Shown in pieces: positions 47,304 through 58,227 of a stretch of DNA of 64,000 nt. The position numbers were made by a program, and so were the translations under genes. The notes under the pieces are model-generated. The model worked only from the letters and a program-made list of their open reading frames with translations. It did no database searches and was not told where the DNA came from. Each line of letters begins with the position of its first letter. Position 1 is the first letter of the stretch. The stretch comes from Paraescarpia echinospica (Eukaryota > Annelida > Polychaeta > Sabellida > Siboglinidae), in NCBI GenBank assembly GCA_020002185.1, contig CM034544.1, positions 30,029,842 through 30,093,841 of the forward strand, read 5' to 3'.

Positions 47304-50144
47304 TTATTTATATATTTTTCGAATAAAATTACTTTGTGACTTTATTTCCTGTAACCTTCTTTCCAGCCCATCTATGTTGTCAATCAGGACTAGGAAGTTG
47401 TTTCCATCTTTCTCTGCGTAATCTATGTGTACGCGCATCCACGGACGTACAGGCCACGACCACGGCTGCAATGGCACCACAGGCTGTGTGTTGCTTGTAG
47501 CCATGCAAACCGCACACTCGTGGACACGTGACTCGATCTCCTGGTCCAGACGAGGCCACCAGAGGTAACTCCTTGCCACGCCTTTCATCCGTGTCATGCC
47601 CATGTGACCCTCATGTAGGTCTTCCATGAGCCGTTGGCGCCAGTTCGGTGGCACGACCACTCTCAACCCCCATAGGATGCACCCCTGCTCGACTGAGAGT
47701 TCGTTTCGACGGATGAAGTAGGGTTGTAGGTCGTCATCATTCACTCTCGCAGGCCAGCCATTCATGATGAAGTTGAACACCTTGGCTAGCACGGGGTTCT
47801 TTCGAGTGGCCTCTTTGATCTGTTGGCTCGTGACTGGCAGTTCATCCACACACGTAAAGTGGAAAATGTCGTCACTCCCATCAGCTGTCTTCCCAGGATC
47901 GTTGTACGGCAGCCTGGAGAAGGCGTCAGCATGCAGCAGTTCCGAGCCAGGCCGATACTGGATGTCATAGGTGTAGGCCGACAGAATCAACGCCCACCTC
48001 TGAAGACGAGCTGCTGTCATCGTAGGTATACCGCTCTTTGACCCCAGTATAGTGACTAGCGGCTTGTGGTCCGTCTCAAGTGTGAAGTGGCGGCCCCACA
48101 AATATTGTCGAAAGCGCTTCACCCCGAAAATGATGGCCAATGCCTCTCGTTCGACTTGCGAGTAGTTACGCTCGGCCGACGTCATCGTGCGAGAGGCGAA
48201 TGCTATCGGCCTCTCCACGCCATCGAGTGAAACATGCGATATCACCGCACCAACTCCATACGAAGAGCCATCACAAACGAGCTTCAAAGGCTTCTTCGCA
48301 TCATAGTGGCACAGAATGTCCGCATTACAGATTAGTTCCTTGCTGCGTTTGAACGCCTGTTCGCACGTCGTGTCCCATGACCACTCTGCACCCGAGTGTG
48401 TCAGCATGTGTAACGGCGCCAACAGCGTGGACAAGTCCGGCAAGAACTTCATGTAGTATTTGAGCAGCCCAAGATAGCTGCGCAGTTCTGTGGTGTTCGT
48501 CGGTCTCGGCGCTTCCTTGAGAGCCGCGATCTTGTCAGCCGTGGGAAGCAGTCCCTCCGCGGTGACCAGGTGACCCAGATACTCAATCTGGTCCGCCATG
48601 AACTTGCACTTTGCGAGTTTCAATCGAATGCCGTAGTGTTGCAGTCGGCTCAGCACCTCATCAAGCCTCTGTAGATGTTGCTCGTTCGACCTCGCAGTAA
48701 TCAAGATGTCGTCGAGATAACAAGCGACACCGTCTATCCCCGCCAACACCTGATCCATGGTTCGCTGGAATATGGCCGGGGCAGAGTTCACACCATAACT
48801 AAGTATGTTCGGCTGATACAGACCCTTAAGTGTATTGATCGTCAGCAGGCGTTTGGACTCATCATCGAGCTCTAGCTGGTTGTACGCGTGTGCCAGGTCC
48901 AGTTTCGTGAACTTTGTTCCTTCCGCCAGCGTCGCGAAGATGTCTTCGGCTGTAGGAAGTGGATAGCGGTCCACCTCTACATGCGGGTTAACTGTGACCT
49001 TGTAGTCACCGCAGATTCGTACAGTTTTATCCGACTTCAACACATTGACCGTCGGTGTCGCCCAGTCAGAGCGCTCCACCTTCGTGATGACCTTGTTAGC
49101 CTCCAACTTATCGAGCTCCGCGGCCACCATCTCTCGTCTAGCGTACGGCACTGGATGAGACTTCTTGAACACCGGAGTCGTATCCGGCCGCACATGAATC
49201 GTCACTTTGAAGTCGTTGATTCCACCATAGCCTTCCTCGAAGACCGGTAGGTGGCGCCTCACGACGTCATCGGCTGTCGCCACGTCGCTGTCAAGCGAGA
49301 TTGCCCGAATGCTGGGCCAGTCCAGCTGGATTTGCGCCATCCAATTGCGACCTAGCAGCGCTGGTCGTCGTCTGTCACCTGCCACGATGACGAGAGGTAG
49401 TTCAACACTCTGTTTGTTGTAGCTCACCGGGATGGTTATCACACCTCTTAGCGGCAGGAGACCACCCTGATAGTCTCTCAGTTGCAGCTGTGTTGGCTCT
49501 AGTGCAAAGCGAGGCAACTGTTCATTGTACAGCTGCTCGGACGCGACTGACACCACTGCGCCAGTATCGATCTCCATGTCGATAGGCCTACCATCAACCC
49601 TGACAGTCACCATGTACTTATGTGTGCGCTGTCCTACCGTAATCGCGGACACGTCACTGTCGCCCGTCGATCTGGCCTCCGTGATGTGGTGAATTCCGAG
49701 TCCACTACTGCTGTCACTTTCCCCTCCGTCATCATGCACCAGGTTGGTGTTGCTGCGACTTTGGCACATATTATGCAAATGTCCAATACGTCCGCACCCA
49801 TAGCACTTAGCTTTGCGAAACTTGCAAGTCTGAGCATCGTGATTCAGCCCGCAACGCATACACGACTGCCTCGCTGTATTATCGCCCGTTCTCCACGACA
49901 CCACATGCTCTTTCGTCAACACCTGCTGCTGCCGTCGTGGGTGACCCGTCACCCGGTGTACCTCCATCACACTTGCCTTGCCAGTCAGCTCCATCGTGTT
50001 GTGAGCTGCCAGCTCCATCGCTTGAGCGACCGTGCACTCCGTGATGAACGTCAAATCTTTGTCCGCTAGGAGGCGCTTCTGCGTAGCTTCGTTGTGTAGA
50101 CCGCATACGAAACGGTCCCTCAACGCCTCATCCAGAAAAGTCAC
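47304..50144 (-). pseudogene. gypsy gag end - pol, long open frame truncated in integrase
   Basis: 946 codons without a stop. In order: end of capsid (FLDEALRDRFVCGL), two nucleocapsid zinc knuckles (CMRCGLNHDAQTC; CYGCGRIGHLHNMC) near residues 93-122, aspartic protease (MEIDTGAVVSV) near 200, reverse transcriptase with FTKLDLAHAYNQL near 400 and the catalytic YLDDILIT near 475, RNase H (LVCDGSSYGVGAV) near 620, the integrase H2C2 finger (HEGHMGMTRMKG ... CAVCMA) near 860, and the first integrase Asp in MRVHIDYAE. After NNFLVLID the sequence becomes unrelated and ends, so integrase lacks its other two acids. The intact frame suggests a fairly young copy. Confidence 0.92.
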
Positions 50145-50523
50145 ACGTCGAGGCCAGCTGTTTCAGTGCCACTATGTAGTCGGCTACTGACTCCCCGTCA
50201 CCCCGGTTGCGTTTGTTGTACCGGAAGCGTTCAGCGATCACAATTCGCTGTGGTCGGTAGTGCGTCACCAGGGTCGCTGTCAGCACTGCAAAAGTCTGAT
50301 CAGACGGCTTTGCTGGAGTGAGTAGGTTCCGTGGAAGGGCGTATGCTTTAGGCCCGATTACAGCTAGAAGCACACTCACACGACGATCCGCTGTGCCGGC
50401 CGGCGCAGGCTCACCAATAGCGTTAGCCAGCATCCACTGCTCCAGTCTTTCCAGATAGCTGTTGACCTCCTCTCTTCGCTCATCGAACTCGCACATAGCA
50501 CCGATGATGCTCGAGGAAGCCAT
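50128..50523 (-). pseudogene. gypsy gag, N-terminal part
   Basis: Starts 33 bases after the primer site (MASSSIIGAMCEFDERREEV) and contains the capsid-like region with WMLANAIG and THYRPQRIVIAERFRY. A small indel near 50140 puts the rest of gag in the frame of the long downstream ORF, so the two parts are no longer joined. In this family gag makes the RNA-packaging shell. Confidence 0.8.
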
Positions 50524-50542
50524 CGCGCAGGTTGGATTCAGA

Positions 50543-50555
50543 TACTCGTCGCCAG
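50543..50555 (-). promoter_or_regulatory. Primer-binding site of the gypsy element
   Basis: CTGGCGACGAG directly after the LTR. TGGCGAC complements the 3' end expected for a serine tRNA, the primer used by some metazoan gypsy elements. Confidence 0.55.
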
Positions 50556-50718
50556 TGTCATATATTCAGGATATAATCAGACTGACTGAAGCTGGATTCG
50601 TTTATTAACATGAGCGGAACAAAACCAAAACACACAAGCCGGCGGATATACTACTACTGCGGCTCTGATAATACGACGTAAACCGTGTAGTTCTTCCTAG
50701 CAATGCGACTACATTACA
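50556..50718 (-). repeat. 5' LTR of the gypsy element (163 bp)
   Basis: Starts TGTAATGTAGTCGC and ends ATATATGACA on the minus strand (TG...CA), with an AATAAA inside (TTAATAAACG). Limits are inferred from TG/CA and from the adjacent primer site, because no second LTR is available for comparison. Confidence 0.65.
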
Positions 50719-50784
50719 TCCAGCATATCTTGCATCTCAAATGTCAACAGATTTTAATTGGATACCAAGTAACTCAGTACTAAC

Positions 50785-51053
50785 CTTCTTGCGATCGATT
50801 TCTCGGCGGCGGCGGCGGCGGCGGCGGCGCGTTTGACCGAAAATATGCGTCGCTTCGACGGCTGAGGTCCGTGACTAAATATCGTAGGCACTGCACCTGG
50901 CTTCAAACATCGACGTCGGCGACGTTTTGACGGATCTTGCGTCATTAACTGACGATATGGATTTCCTTCGAAGTACGTTTCTTCAAAATGATCTGAACAT
51001 AGTGCGTTGTATTTCGAAGGCTTCCAACCAGCCCGTCCACAGTTGTGAATCCA
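50785..51053 (-). CDS. THAP-domain exon with poly-alanine
   Basis: Reads WIHNCGRAGWKPSKYNALCS, then DHFEETYFEGNPYRQL and, after a basic run, CLKPGAVPTIFSH: the second half of a THAP zinc finger (CxxH and the AVPxIF end). It is followed by a basic stretch, eight Ala from a (GCC)n run, and a GTTAGT donor at 50784. The exon start is taken at an AG before TGG. The first THAP half (M ... C-x4-C) was not found upstream. It may be an exon of a THAP host gene or a remnant of a THAP transposon; context (gypsy LTR 67 bp downstream) does not decide. Confidence 0.6.
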
Positions 51054-51344
51054 CTATTTCACTTCTGGTTGTTTCAAAGGGAAACAAAAAAGACAGCTCA
51101 TTATCCTTCGCTGTACTATTGTTACAACCGTATGTGTTGCATATTGCAAGTCACGTCTTCACTGTAAGCTCAACTTATACTAATATAACGAACCGCATCC
51201 CATGAACATGAACCAACTACGCGAACTATACAAGACAGTGTGTCGTACACGGCAAAAATAATGCTGCTCGTTTATTGGTTGCTTTCGGCCAAATGAACGC
51301 GTCATCAGTAAGATGGCAGTCTACATGTTATCGCAGATTTCGTT

Positions 51345-51475
51345 AGAATCTTCCACTTTAAGACTACATTCCGAGTAAACCACTGAATTGAAAATTTTGA
51401 TTGTAAATGCAAATGGTTAGTTTGTACTAACTCTTTTAGGTACTAAACACCACGACGTTGCCTTTTGTTTTCCTT
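51345..51475. repeat. Dispersed repeat shared with 10480-10600
   Basis: See 10490-10600; same orientation, diverged. Confidence 0.5.
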
Positions 51476-52318
51476 TAAGAGTGGTTTACACTTCACTCCC
51501 TCAGTCGTTGTCAGACCTAGCTGTTCAATCGATTGGTGTTCAATCGATCGATGTTCGATTTAAGAGGTCTGCCAGAGAGAGCAGTGAAGTGTAAAATGCC
51601 CTCAGCAGTCCTATGGATTAGATACCGCGCTATGTAGAAACGCGCCTTTTTACACACATGGTATGCAAAACTAAAAGCATTGTTTGGTTTCACACTGTGT
51701 GGAATGTAGAGAACGGATATCACGAGACATAAACTTTGTAAAGAAAACCATTGGGACGATTAGTTGTACGTCATTGCATTAATTGTGTGTGTGTCCGGTA
51801 TCAAGGTGATCCACTATTTTGGCTATACACAATCGAGCGCAATGCACTGTCTACCGTTGGACTCAAAGGGTGAAAACAGTATAAAACGGGAAACTGGAAT
51901 AGTCGAAAAATACATAGAGCACATGCGCAAACACATATTTGAAACTACTAAACGTAAACGACGTCAGACACAGAGTTGAACGAAGCGGAAACCACTTTTT
52001 ATAAAGAAGTATTGAACGTTGCCGTTACAACAAAGACGATACCGGTCAAAGAAATAGTCATTAGAGCAGAACTAGTATGCCAGAACCTAACAAGCTAAAA
52101 CACAGGGTCTAAAAGAATAACCCAGGAAACATCCCGCAACCGAAGACAAGGAGTCACTTGTCAACATAATATGAACTTGGTAACAGAGGAGCTGTATCCT
52201 CATGCAAATAAAATACCGAATCTATCCGACATCGGAGAAAATACCTCTATTGAGAAATCCATAGGCGGATCCAAGGGGCCTGGGGTGGCACTTGCGCTCT
52301 AGACTTTTTTAATTTGGC
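51476..52318. other. Region without recognised gene
   Basis: Includes a small repeated motif (GTTCAATCGATTGGTGTTCAATCGATCGATGTTC at 51522) and only short frames. Confidence 0.35.
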
Positions 52319-52528
52319 GTGGCCGTAGACCTTTTTGACATGACCGTGCCTCCTAGCCCCATGGAAATGTGTCCCCGTTCAGGTTACAATAAAGTGAAGT
52401 TATGCCGACGCGGCGGCGAAACATTTTCAACAGCATCCCAGTCTCAGACATTTACCAACATTCTCACTGGTTGGGAAAACACCGGTGACCAGACCACATC
52501 AAGAACAGCGGGAACATGGAAAGCTACT

Positions 52529-52681
52529 CAAATATTATACGACCCGTCCCATCCTCTCAATGCAGCTTTCCAGAAACTTCCGTCAGGGAGACGTTTTAAA
52601 CTGCCATTAGCGAGGAAAAATCTGTTTAAGAAATCGTTTATTCCCTCTACCCTTTTAATTTTAAATGCTAATTTTAAGTAA
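52529..52681 (+). pseudogene. LINE reverse-transcriptase C-terminal fragment
   Basis: Reads DPSHPLNAAFQKLPSGRRFK then KNLFKKSFIPSTLLILN, a C-terminal block found at the end of some LINE polymerases (HPL ... LPSGRR ... KSFIP). Upstream codons of the same frame back to 52319 show no homology I recognise. Confidence 0.6.
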
Positions 52682-52958
52682 ACTGTTTACAGCAGAACAT
52701 GTGTGAAATGTTGGGGTGTTTTATTTATTTATTATCAGTTATTTATTTATTATTTTTATATAAATTTCTATTGCTGATTATAATGTGTTGTACCAATTTT
52801 ATTACTAACATTTCAATGTGTACCTAAAGAAACATTTCCGTTTTTAATGCAATGTTTTAAACGAACAATAAAGTTATTGAATCTTGAACATTGTCAACTA
52901 GGTCAAAAGCGTAGCAACCCCTCCCCGCACAGAATCTAGAGTCATCCGAAGCGTCAAC

Positions 52959-53300
52959 CATGATTACCAGTATACCAGTGACATACATGATCGAGATCGT
53001 GAAGGGAAAACTGGAAGAAGACAACACATGGAAACAACGAACCCCGTTCAACATTTACGACATCACTGAACTGCTGATGTTCTGCTTCGACACTGCGTAC
53101 TTCGAATACATTGGTCAGTTCTACAAACATAAGTATGGTGCAACTATATGGCGCAGTTGTAGGTTTCCGAGTCTCACTCATTGTGGCAAACTTGGTTACA
53201 TGGAAACGTTCGAAGACAACAAGCCATCGCAACAGCTCCCATCCCCCGTCAGTTGGCCACAGAAACGTCGACGATACATTATCGCGTGTGCGCGTGCGTG
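52959..53300 (+). pseudogene. Penelope-like reverse-transcriptase fragment
   Basis: Starting at 52959: TSIPVTYMIEIVKGKLEED, LLMFCFDTAYFEYIGQFYKH and KYGAT, which match the conserved Penelope-like region before GSPVSPxxAN. That motif continues in a second frame (GFRVSLIVANLV), then AIATAPIPRQL in a third, and NVDDTL, where YVDDT is expected, in the second frame. At least two frameshifts and no GIY-YIG part. An old remnant about 110 codons long. Confidence 0.7.
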
Positions 53301-53325
53301 CGTGCGTGCGTGCGTGTGCGGGTAA
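53284..53325. repeat. GTGC microsatellite
   Basis: (GCGT)n-rich run directly after the Penelope fragment. Confidence 0.85.
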
Positions 53326-53674
53326 TGCTAACATGTTCCTCCTGTACGGGTTGCACATCGGGCACCAACATTTCTTGTAACTGTTTTATAAGGTCCGCAC
53401 TTGATGTTAGACGGATATAAATCGATTGTTAACGGCATTTGAATATACATGTAATGGCAAATATTATAGGCAGTGACGGCATTTCCGGTAAAATTATTGA
53501 ACTAAGTAAATAACTATAGAGATGTTCAAATACGCAAACATAACAAACACACAGCATTTAAAACACATTTGATATTACAATATAAGATCACTTTATTTCT
53601 GACTCATTAATTATCACAAGGAACGTTCCGTTGACACAGAGGTAGATGTGGTATAACAACAGAAAGACGAGAAA
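53326..53674. other. Region without recognised gene
   Basis: Nothing seen. Confidence 0.35.
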
Positions 53675-53898
53675 ACACAGCTACTCAGCACAAATACATG
53701 TGTGTGACACAGCTACTCAGTACAAATACATGTGTGTGACACAGCTACTCAGTACAAATACATGTGTGTGACACAGCTACTCAGTACAAATACATGTGTG
53801 TGACACAGCTACTCAGTACAAATACATGTGTGTGACACAGCTACTCAGTACAAATACATGTGTGTGACACAGCTACTCAGTACAAATACTTGTGTATG
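53675..53898. repeat. 32-bp tandem repeat, 7 copies
   Basis: ACACAGCTACTCAGTACAAA followed by TACATGTGTGTG recurs every 32 bp from 53675 to 53867; the last unit is diverged. Confidence 0.93.
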
Positions 53899-54331
53899 AC
53901 CTGACAGCTACACCAAGAGAAATAACGAATACTAGTGTAAACAACATCAATCTTTTATCTAATTTTGTTCACAGCAGAGACGAATACATCTTGCCACTTG
54001 TTACAACAATGTGAACATTAGAAATATATATATATATATATACATGTATATTCCGTTGGTTTGTGCATGTTTTTAGGTTATAGGTAAGTGTTTCCTTTTA
54101 CACACAATGCATTAGTATGTCTATTTACATCATCATCACTAATACTGTGTCCATGACACTTGACAACATGCGGTCGTTGATTGATGCGGTCGTGGAAAGA
54201 ACACTTCTAAAGAGAGTTATTTTTAGGTTTGTCTTTCTGGGAGCACAATTATACGCCGCATTGCGTTTATCACAATTGTACATAATGTCTTGCGTAGATG
54301 CATATTCACTATAGGATTTGTGGGTTTTTGC

Positions 54332-54487
54332 TTATCCATTTCCGGACGTTGCAGCCTTGATGGATTGTCTAAAGACAGCTCTTTCGTTTGCCAGTCTCCC
54401 CACTCGCCAGACGTCGGCTCCCATCCATTCCTCTATGTCGTTCCCCCATTGTCTCCTAGGTCTTCCTCTGCTTCTTCTGCCTTCCAC
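54332..54487 (-). pseudogene. LINE reverse-transcriptase C-terminal tail
   Basis: Reads VEGRRSRGRPRRQWGNDIEE, WMGADVWRVGRLANERAVFR and a stop at 54332. This RGRPxxxW...DI..W...A..R..F/W pattern is the C-terminal tail of many LINE polymerases. It is in the same strand as gene B, 133 bp beyond its stop codon, and marks a 5'-truncated LINE insertion. Confidence 0.8.
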
Positions 54488-54619
54488 TTTTTATTAACCT
54501 AATAAAGACCTACCGTGAACGCTGATATTAATACTAAATCATTCGCATGTTCCGGACGGTTTACATGTGTTTTTGCCAGTGTAAAAACAGGTTGTACATG
54601 CAGTAATTTACCAATACAT

Positions 54620-55338
54620 TTATATATCCTGCATGATATGTGTGACGTCACCAGGAGACAGTCGATGCCAGAATGCTTCTTTGTGGCTCTCAGGAATACC
54701 CTGTCTCATCTTAGCTATCAGCGGGCTAGGTGTCACAACCAGGTCCCGATAGGCGATATTTAGGATTTGTTCTTTGATCTCTGTATGCTTCGGAGTGCAT
54801 TGGAAACCATAAGCTATAAAGAAGTTCCGCAGCCTGTCAGATTCTGCATCTGTCAAACCACTGAAGTCACACATAGCCTTGGTCAACAAGGTTTTCTCGC
54901 TGGACGTCACAAACAAGAGGAAGTCCTCGAGAAGACAATCGTCATCAACCTCGGCATTAGTGGTGAACTGGACGAGGGTTGACTTGGCAAAGATCAATGG
55001 GATTGTTCCAATCAAAGCCACGGTGTGGGAAAGAATGCGCCCAAGACATTCAAACTTCCACGATTCCTCCCTTATCATTTCCTCCTGGAGATCTGGTACC
55101 AAGCGGCCCTCTCCTCTGAACAAAACTTTTGACACCTCCAACCAAAACGTTCTCAACAGTACCTGGGTCAAATTGCCATTGCCAGTTCCAGATTCTCCTA
55201 CAAACTCGATGGACAGTGTCTTGCTCGCTATATCCTTATCTCTGTAAAGTTCAAGCATATTGTACACTAGTCCCAGCAAGCGTACAAAGCAGACGTCTTG
55301 CCGGCCTTCGTTGATGCATCCTTGTAGAGTTGCAAGAG
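54620..55338 (-). CDS. Gene B exon 6: HECT N-lobe, early stop
   Basis: TTTTAG acceptor. LATLQGCINEGRQD, LSIEFVGESG, ESWKFECLGRILSHTVALIG, CLLEDFLLFVTSSEKTLL, MRQGIPESHKEAFWHRLSPG, then stop. Aligns with codons 5-240 of the gene A terminal exon. C-lobe remnants are not visible in the 130 bp between the stop and the LINE tail. Confidence 0.9.
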
Positions 55339-57881
55339 CTAAAACGGAAACGAAATAATGCCATATACATACATTGTCCATGAAAAACCAAATGTAAAAT
55401 TTGTAAAAATTTGATATTTTGTAACGCAATTAGTGGCTACAGACAATTAATTAATTAGTAAACATTACGTACGCATTTAAAATCACTTAAATCGTAACTA
55501 CTAATTACTGTAGAACAGTGTTTAACCTGCAGGCATACTCAATGACGCACGCACGAAACACTTAGGTAGGGACGCACATGATAGAAAACATCTACAATAT
55601 ACGATGATTTATTATTTTATGTACTAAAATGTGCTCACGATTCACGAGTACATCTGCTCAAAAATATATTCTGAGAAAACAGCCTGATCTACTCGTGACA
55701 TCGCATTACCACAAATATGATACGTTACAAAAGTACGGAAATATGGCGTAACTCAGTTTACCATGTTAAGCAAAAGTTTATTTTAAGGCAGAATACATTT
55801 TTATTGAGACACACAGATATAGCAAAAAACGATTAAATGACTGACCTTTATCAACATTTCTCTTGATGACTGTCTTTCTGTTTGGACCTTCTTGCTGTGT
55901 ATACTTGGACGAGTCGACGTCTTCCATTAGCACTGATGAGGTGGCCGTCTGAATAAATCACGTAAATATGTCATGTTTTCTCAGAGATCGTTGAAAAAGC
56001 AATCATATTACGCCAAACTCGGAGAGTCTGGACAAAGAATCAAGACATCCATTTCTCTTCTTTATAATATTGACGATGATGATATGACTGTTATTCCTGT
56101 GATCAGGCTTACGTCTTCAAGTTGGCCTTGTCATAATCGTGTACTTAGTGTAAATGGAAATCGTGCTTTACTACACACTCAACAAGACCTACTGTTATTA
56201 AACTTAAAGCACCTGGACATATTTTATGCTATTTCTTCCCACGACACACACTCAATGATTTGTTAATTGTCTAATTTGTCTCATTTTGTTTTACAGTGGA
56301 GTGGACACAGTTCCTGGCATGCTATGAGTACATCCAGAATACACCTAATGATGGTGTTAATGTTCACAATGGGTGTTGTTGTCACCGGTCAAATCCATAG
56401 AAACATGAAGGTTTTAAAAATAGATCGAACATAATAATTATATATGTTTTCTAACACTGGAAAAACGAAAGATGATACAAATATTGACGGAAATTAGAAG
56501 ATGGGCCTCAGATGTCAGATAGACACGACGATATTACGATAATGTACAGTCAAATCTGATCCCAAGTCCATTTTGGCTAGCAGAAAAACCACTGCCATCA
56601 TAGCAACAAAAGTACCACATAACATCTCCACATATAACATGTACTATCATACCATTAATGAAACCTTCTTTTAGACATTTTATTTCACATCAGTGTTGTT
56701 GCACAAACACAGAATGCAATGGTTTTTTGTGACCACCTACTCCATCTGATGAGGTATCGGCGATACGACTGTATCCTGACATATCCACGTAACCGTCATC
56801 ACTCTCATCACTGAAGTTTTGGGATGACCAGGAAGTGGAAGAATTATCCTGATGGGACTGCTGCATTATGGGTCTACTGTCCTCATGAGATTCAATTGAG
56901 ATCACCCGATCTCGCCGGATATGTTGCGTTGAGCAGCAGCAGTCGAGTCTTATTGGACTTTCTGTAACAAATAACAAATTAAAGGTAAGTACATGTTCTT
57001 ACATAAGACTGACTGTATGCAACGCTTTATAATTCACACCCTGACAAACGTGTTTATTCGAAGCCCATACATCTCGACTTCTCAGTGAAAAATTCAGCCA
57101 GTGCAATTACTGAACAAAGATCATTCACTCTTATATATATTACCAGGTACCCATTTGTACAGCTGAAGCCCTCAGTTCTCTGTACGTAGATGGGATCAAA
57201 AGGGTTTCATCTTAATTAAAGCTGTCGTAATTGATAGTTCTGCCTTTTATAAAAAATGGACCTGAAATGAAATTAGCAAAACAATCGAACAGAGGCCGTT
57301 GACGAAGTAGACACTTACGAGGCAGTTCCGTTGAATTGAACGAGATGCAGGCGTATGTGGGGTGTGGGGTGGAAGGAGTGAACTTCACAAAATGCAACCC
57401 TTTCATCAGTACCATCACAGTATGTGGAATGACGCAGTTATCCTCCTTACGGTTGGTCTCGCTCAAGATTGTTACCTCCAGCGCTCCTTCACCGGCCCTG
57501 GATGTGTCAACTGCAAACAAAGATACAGTCAGGCGTGCCATAATTTAACCCACGTACATATCAACAAATGAGTATGTAAAAAGGATGATTAATTAGGAGC
57601 AATTGGCAAATAAGGTTCTGAGAGGTTCACGTTAAGGCAAAACGTAATAGGAGCTCTCACTGGAGCCACGCACGTGTAATTAGAGAATGCTGAAGGACAA
57701 AGAGTTTAGATAAATCACAAGTAACATTACACAATGAGCAAATCAACCAGCTGATTGCACTTACCCTCAAATTCAAAGGTTTTTCCCACGGTGTAACTGG
57801 TCACCATCTTGACTGTAACATAACATATACATACTTCACTCATATGAATTTAATGCATGAACTTGTGGACGTGTGTATGTT

Positions 57882-57962
<81 letters not shown>

Positions 57963-58137
57963 CCGGATATATATATATATATTAATATATTATAAATATT
58001 ATATATGTATATATAATATAATGTACAGACCTACCATATTGTCTTGGGTACATTCATGTATACACTGTCGCTATGTTGTTCACATACGCATGTATACATA
58101 CTTATACGTGCGTGCGTGAATGCGTATATACATTATC

Positions 58138-58227
<90 letters not shown>

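Larger units (their letters stand above)
47304..50718 (-). mobile_element. Ty3/gypsy LTR retrotransposon, 3'-truncated
   Basis: On the minus strand: 5' LTR (50718-50556), primer-binding site, gag, and a pol reading through protease, reverse transcriptase, RNase H and the start of integrase. The homology stops inside the integrase core near 47385, and no 3' LTR is present. It cannot be mobilised by itself. It lies in the intergenic region between convergent genes A and B. Confidence 0.9.

Noticed and set aside
53111..53420. Possible Arg/Cys-rich small protein
   Set aside because: Combination of shifted Penelope remnant and GTGC microsatellite.
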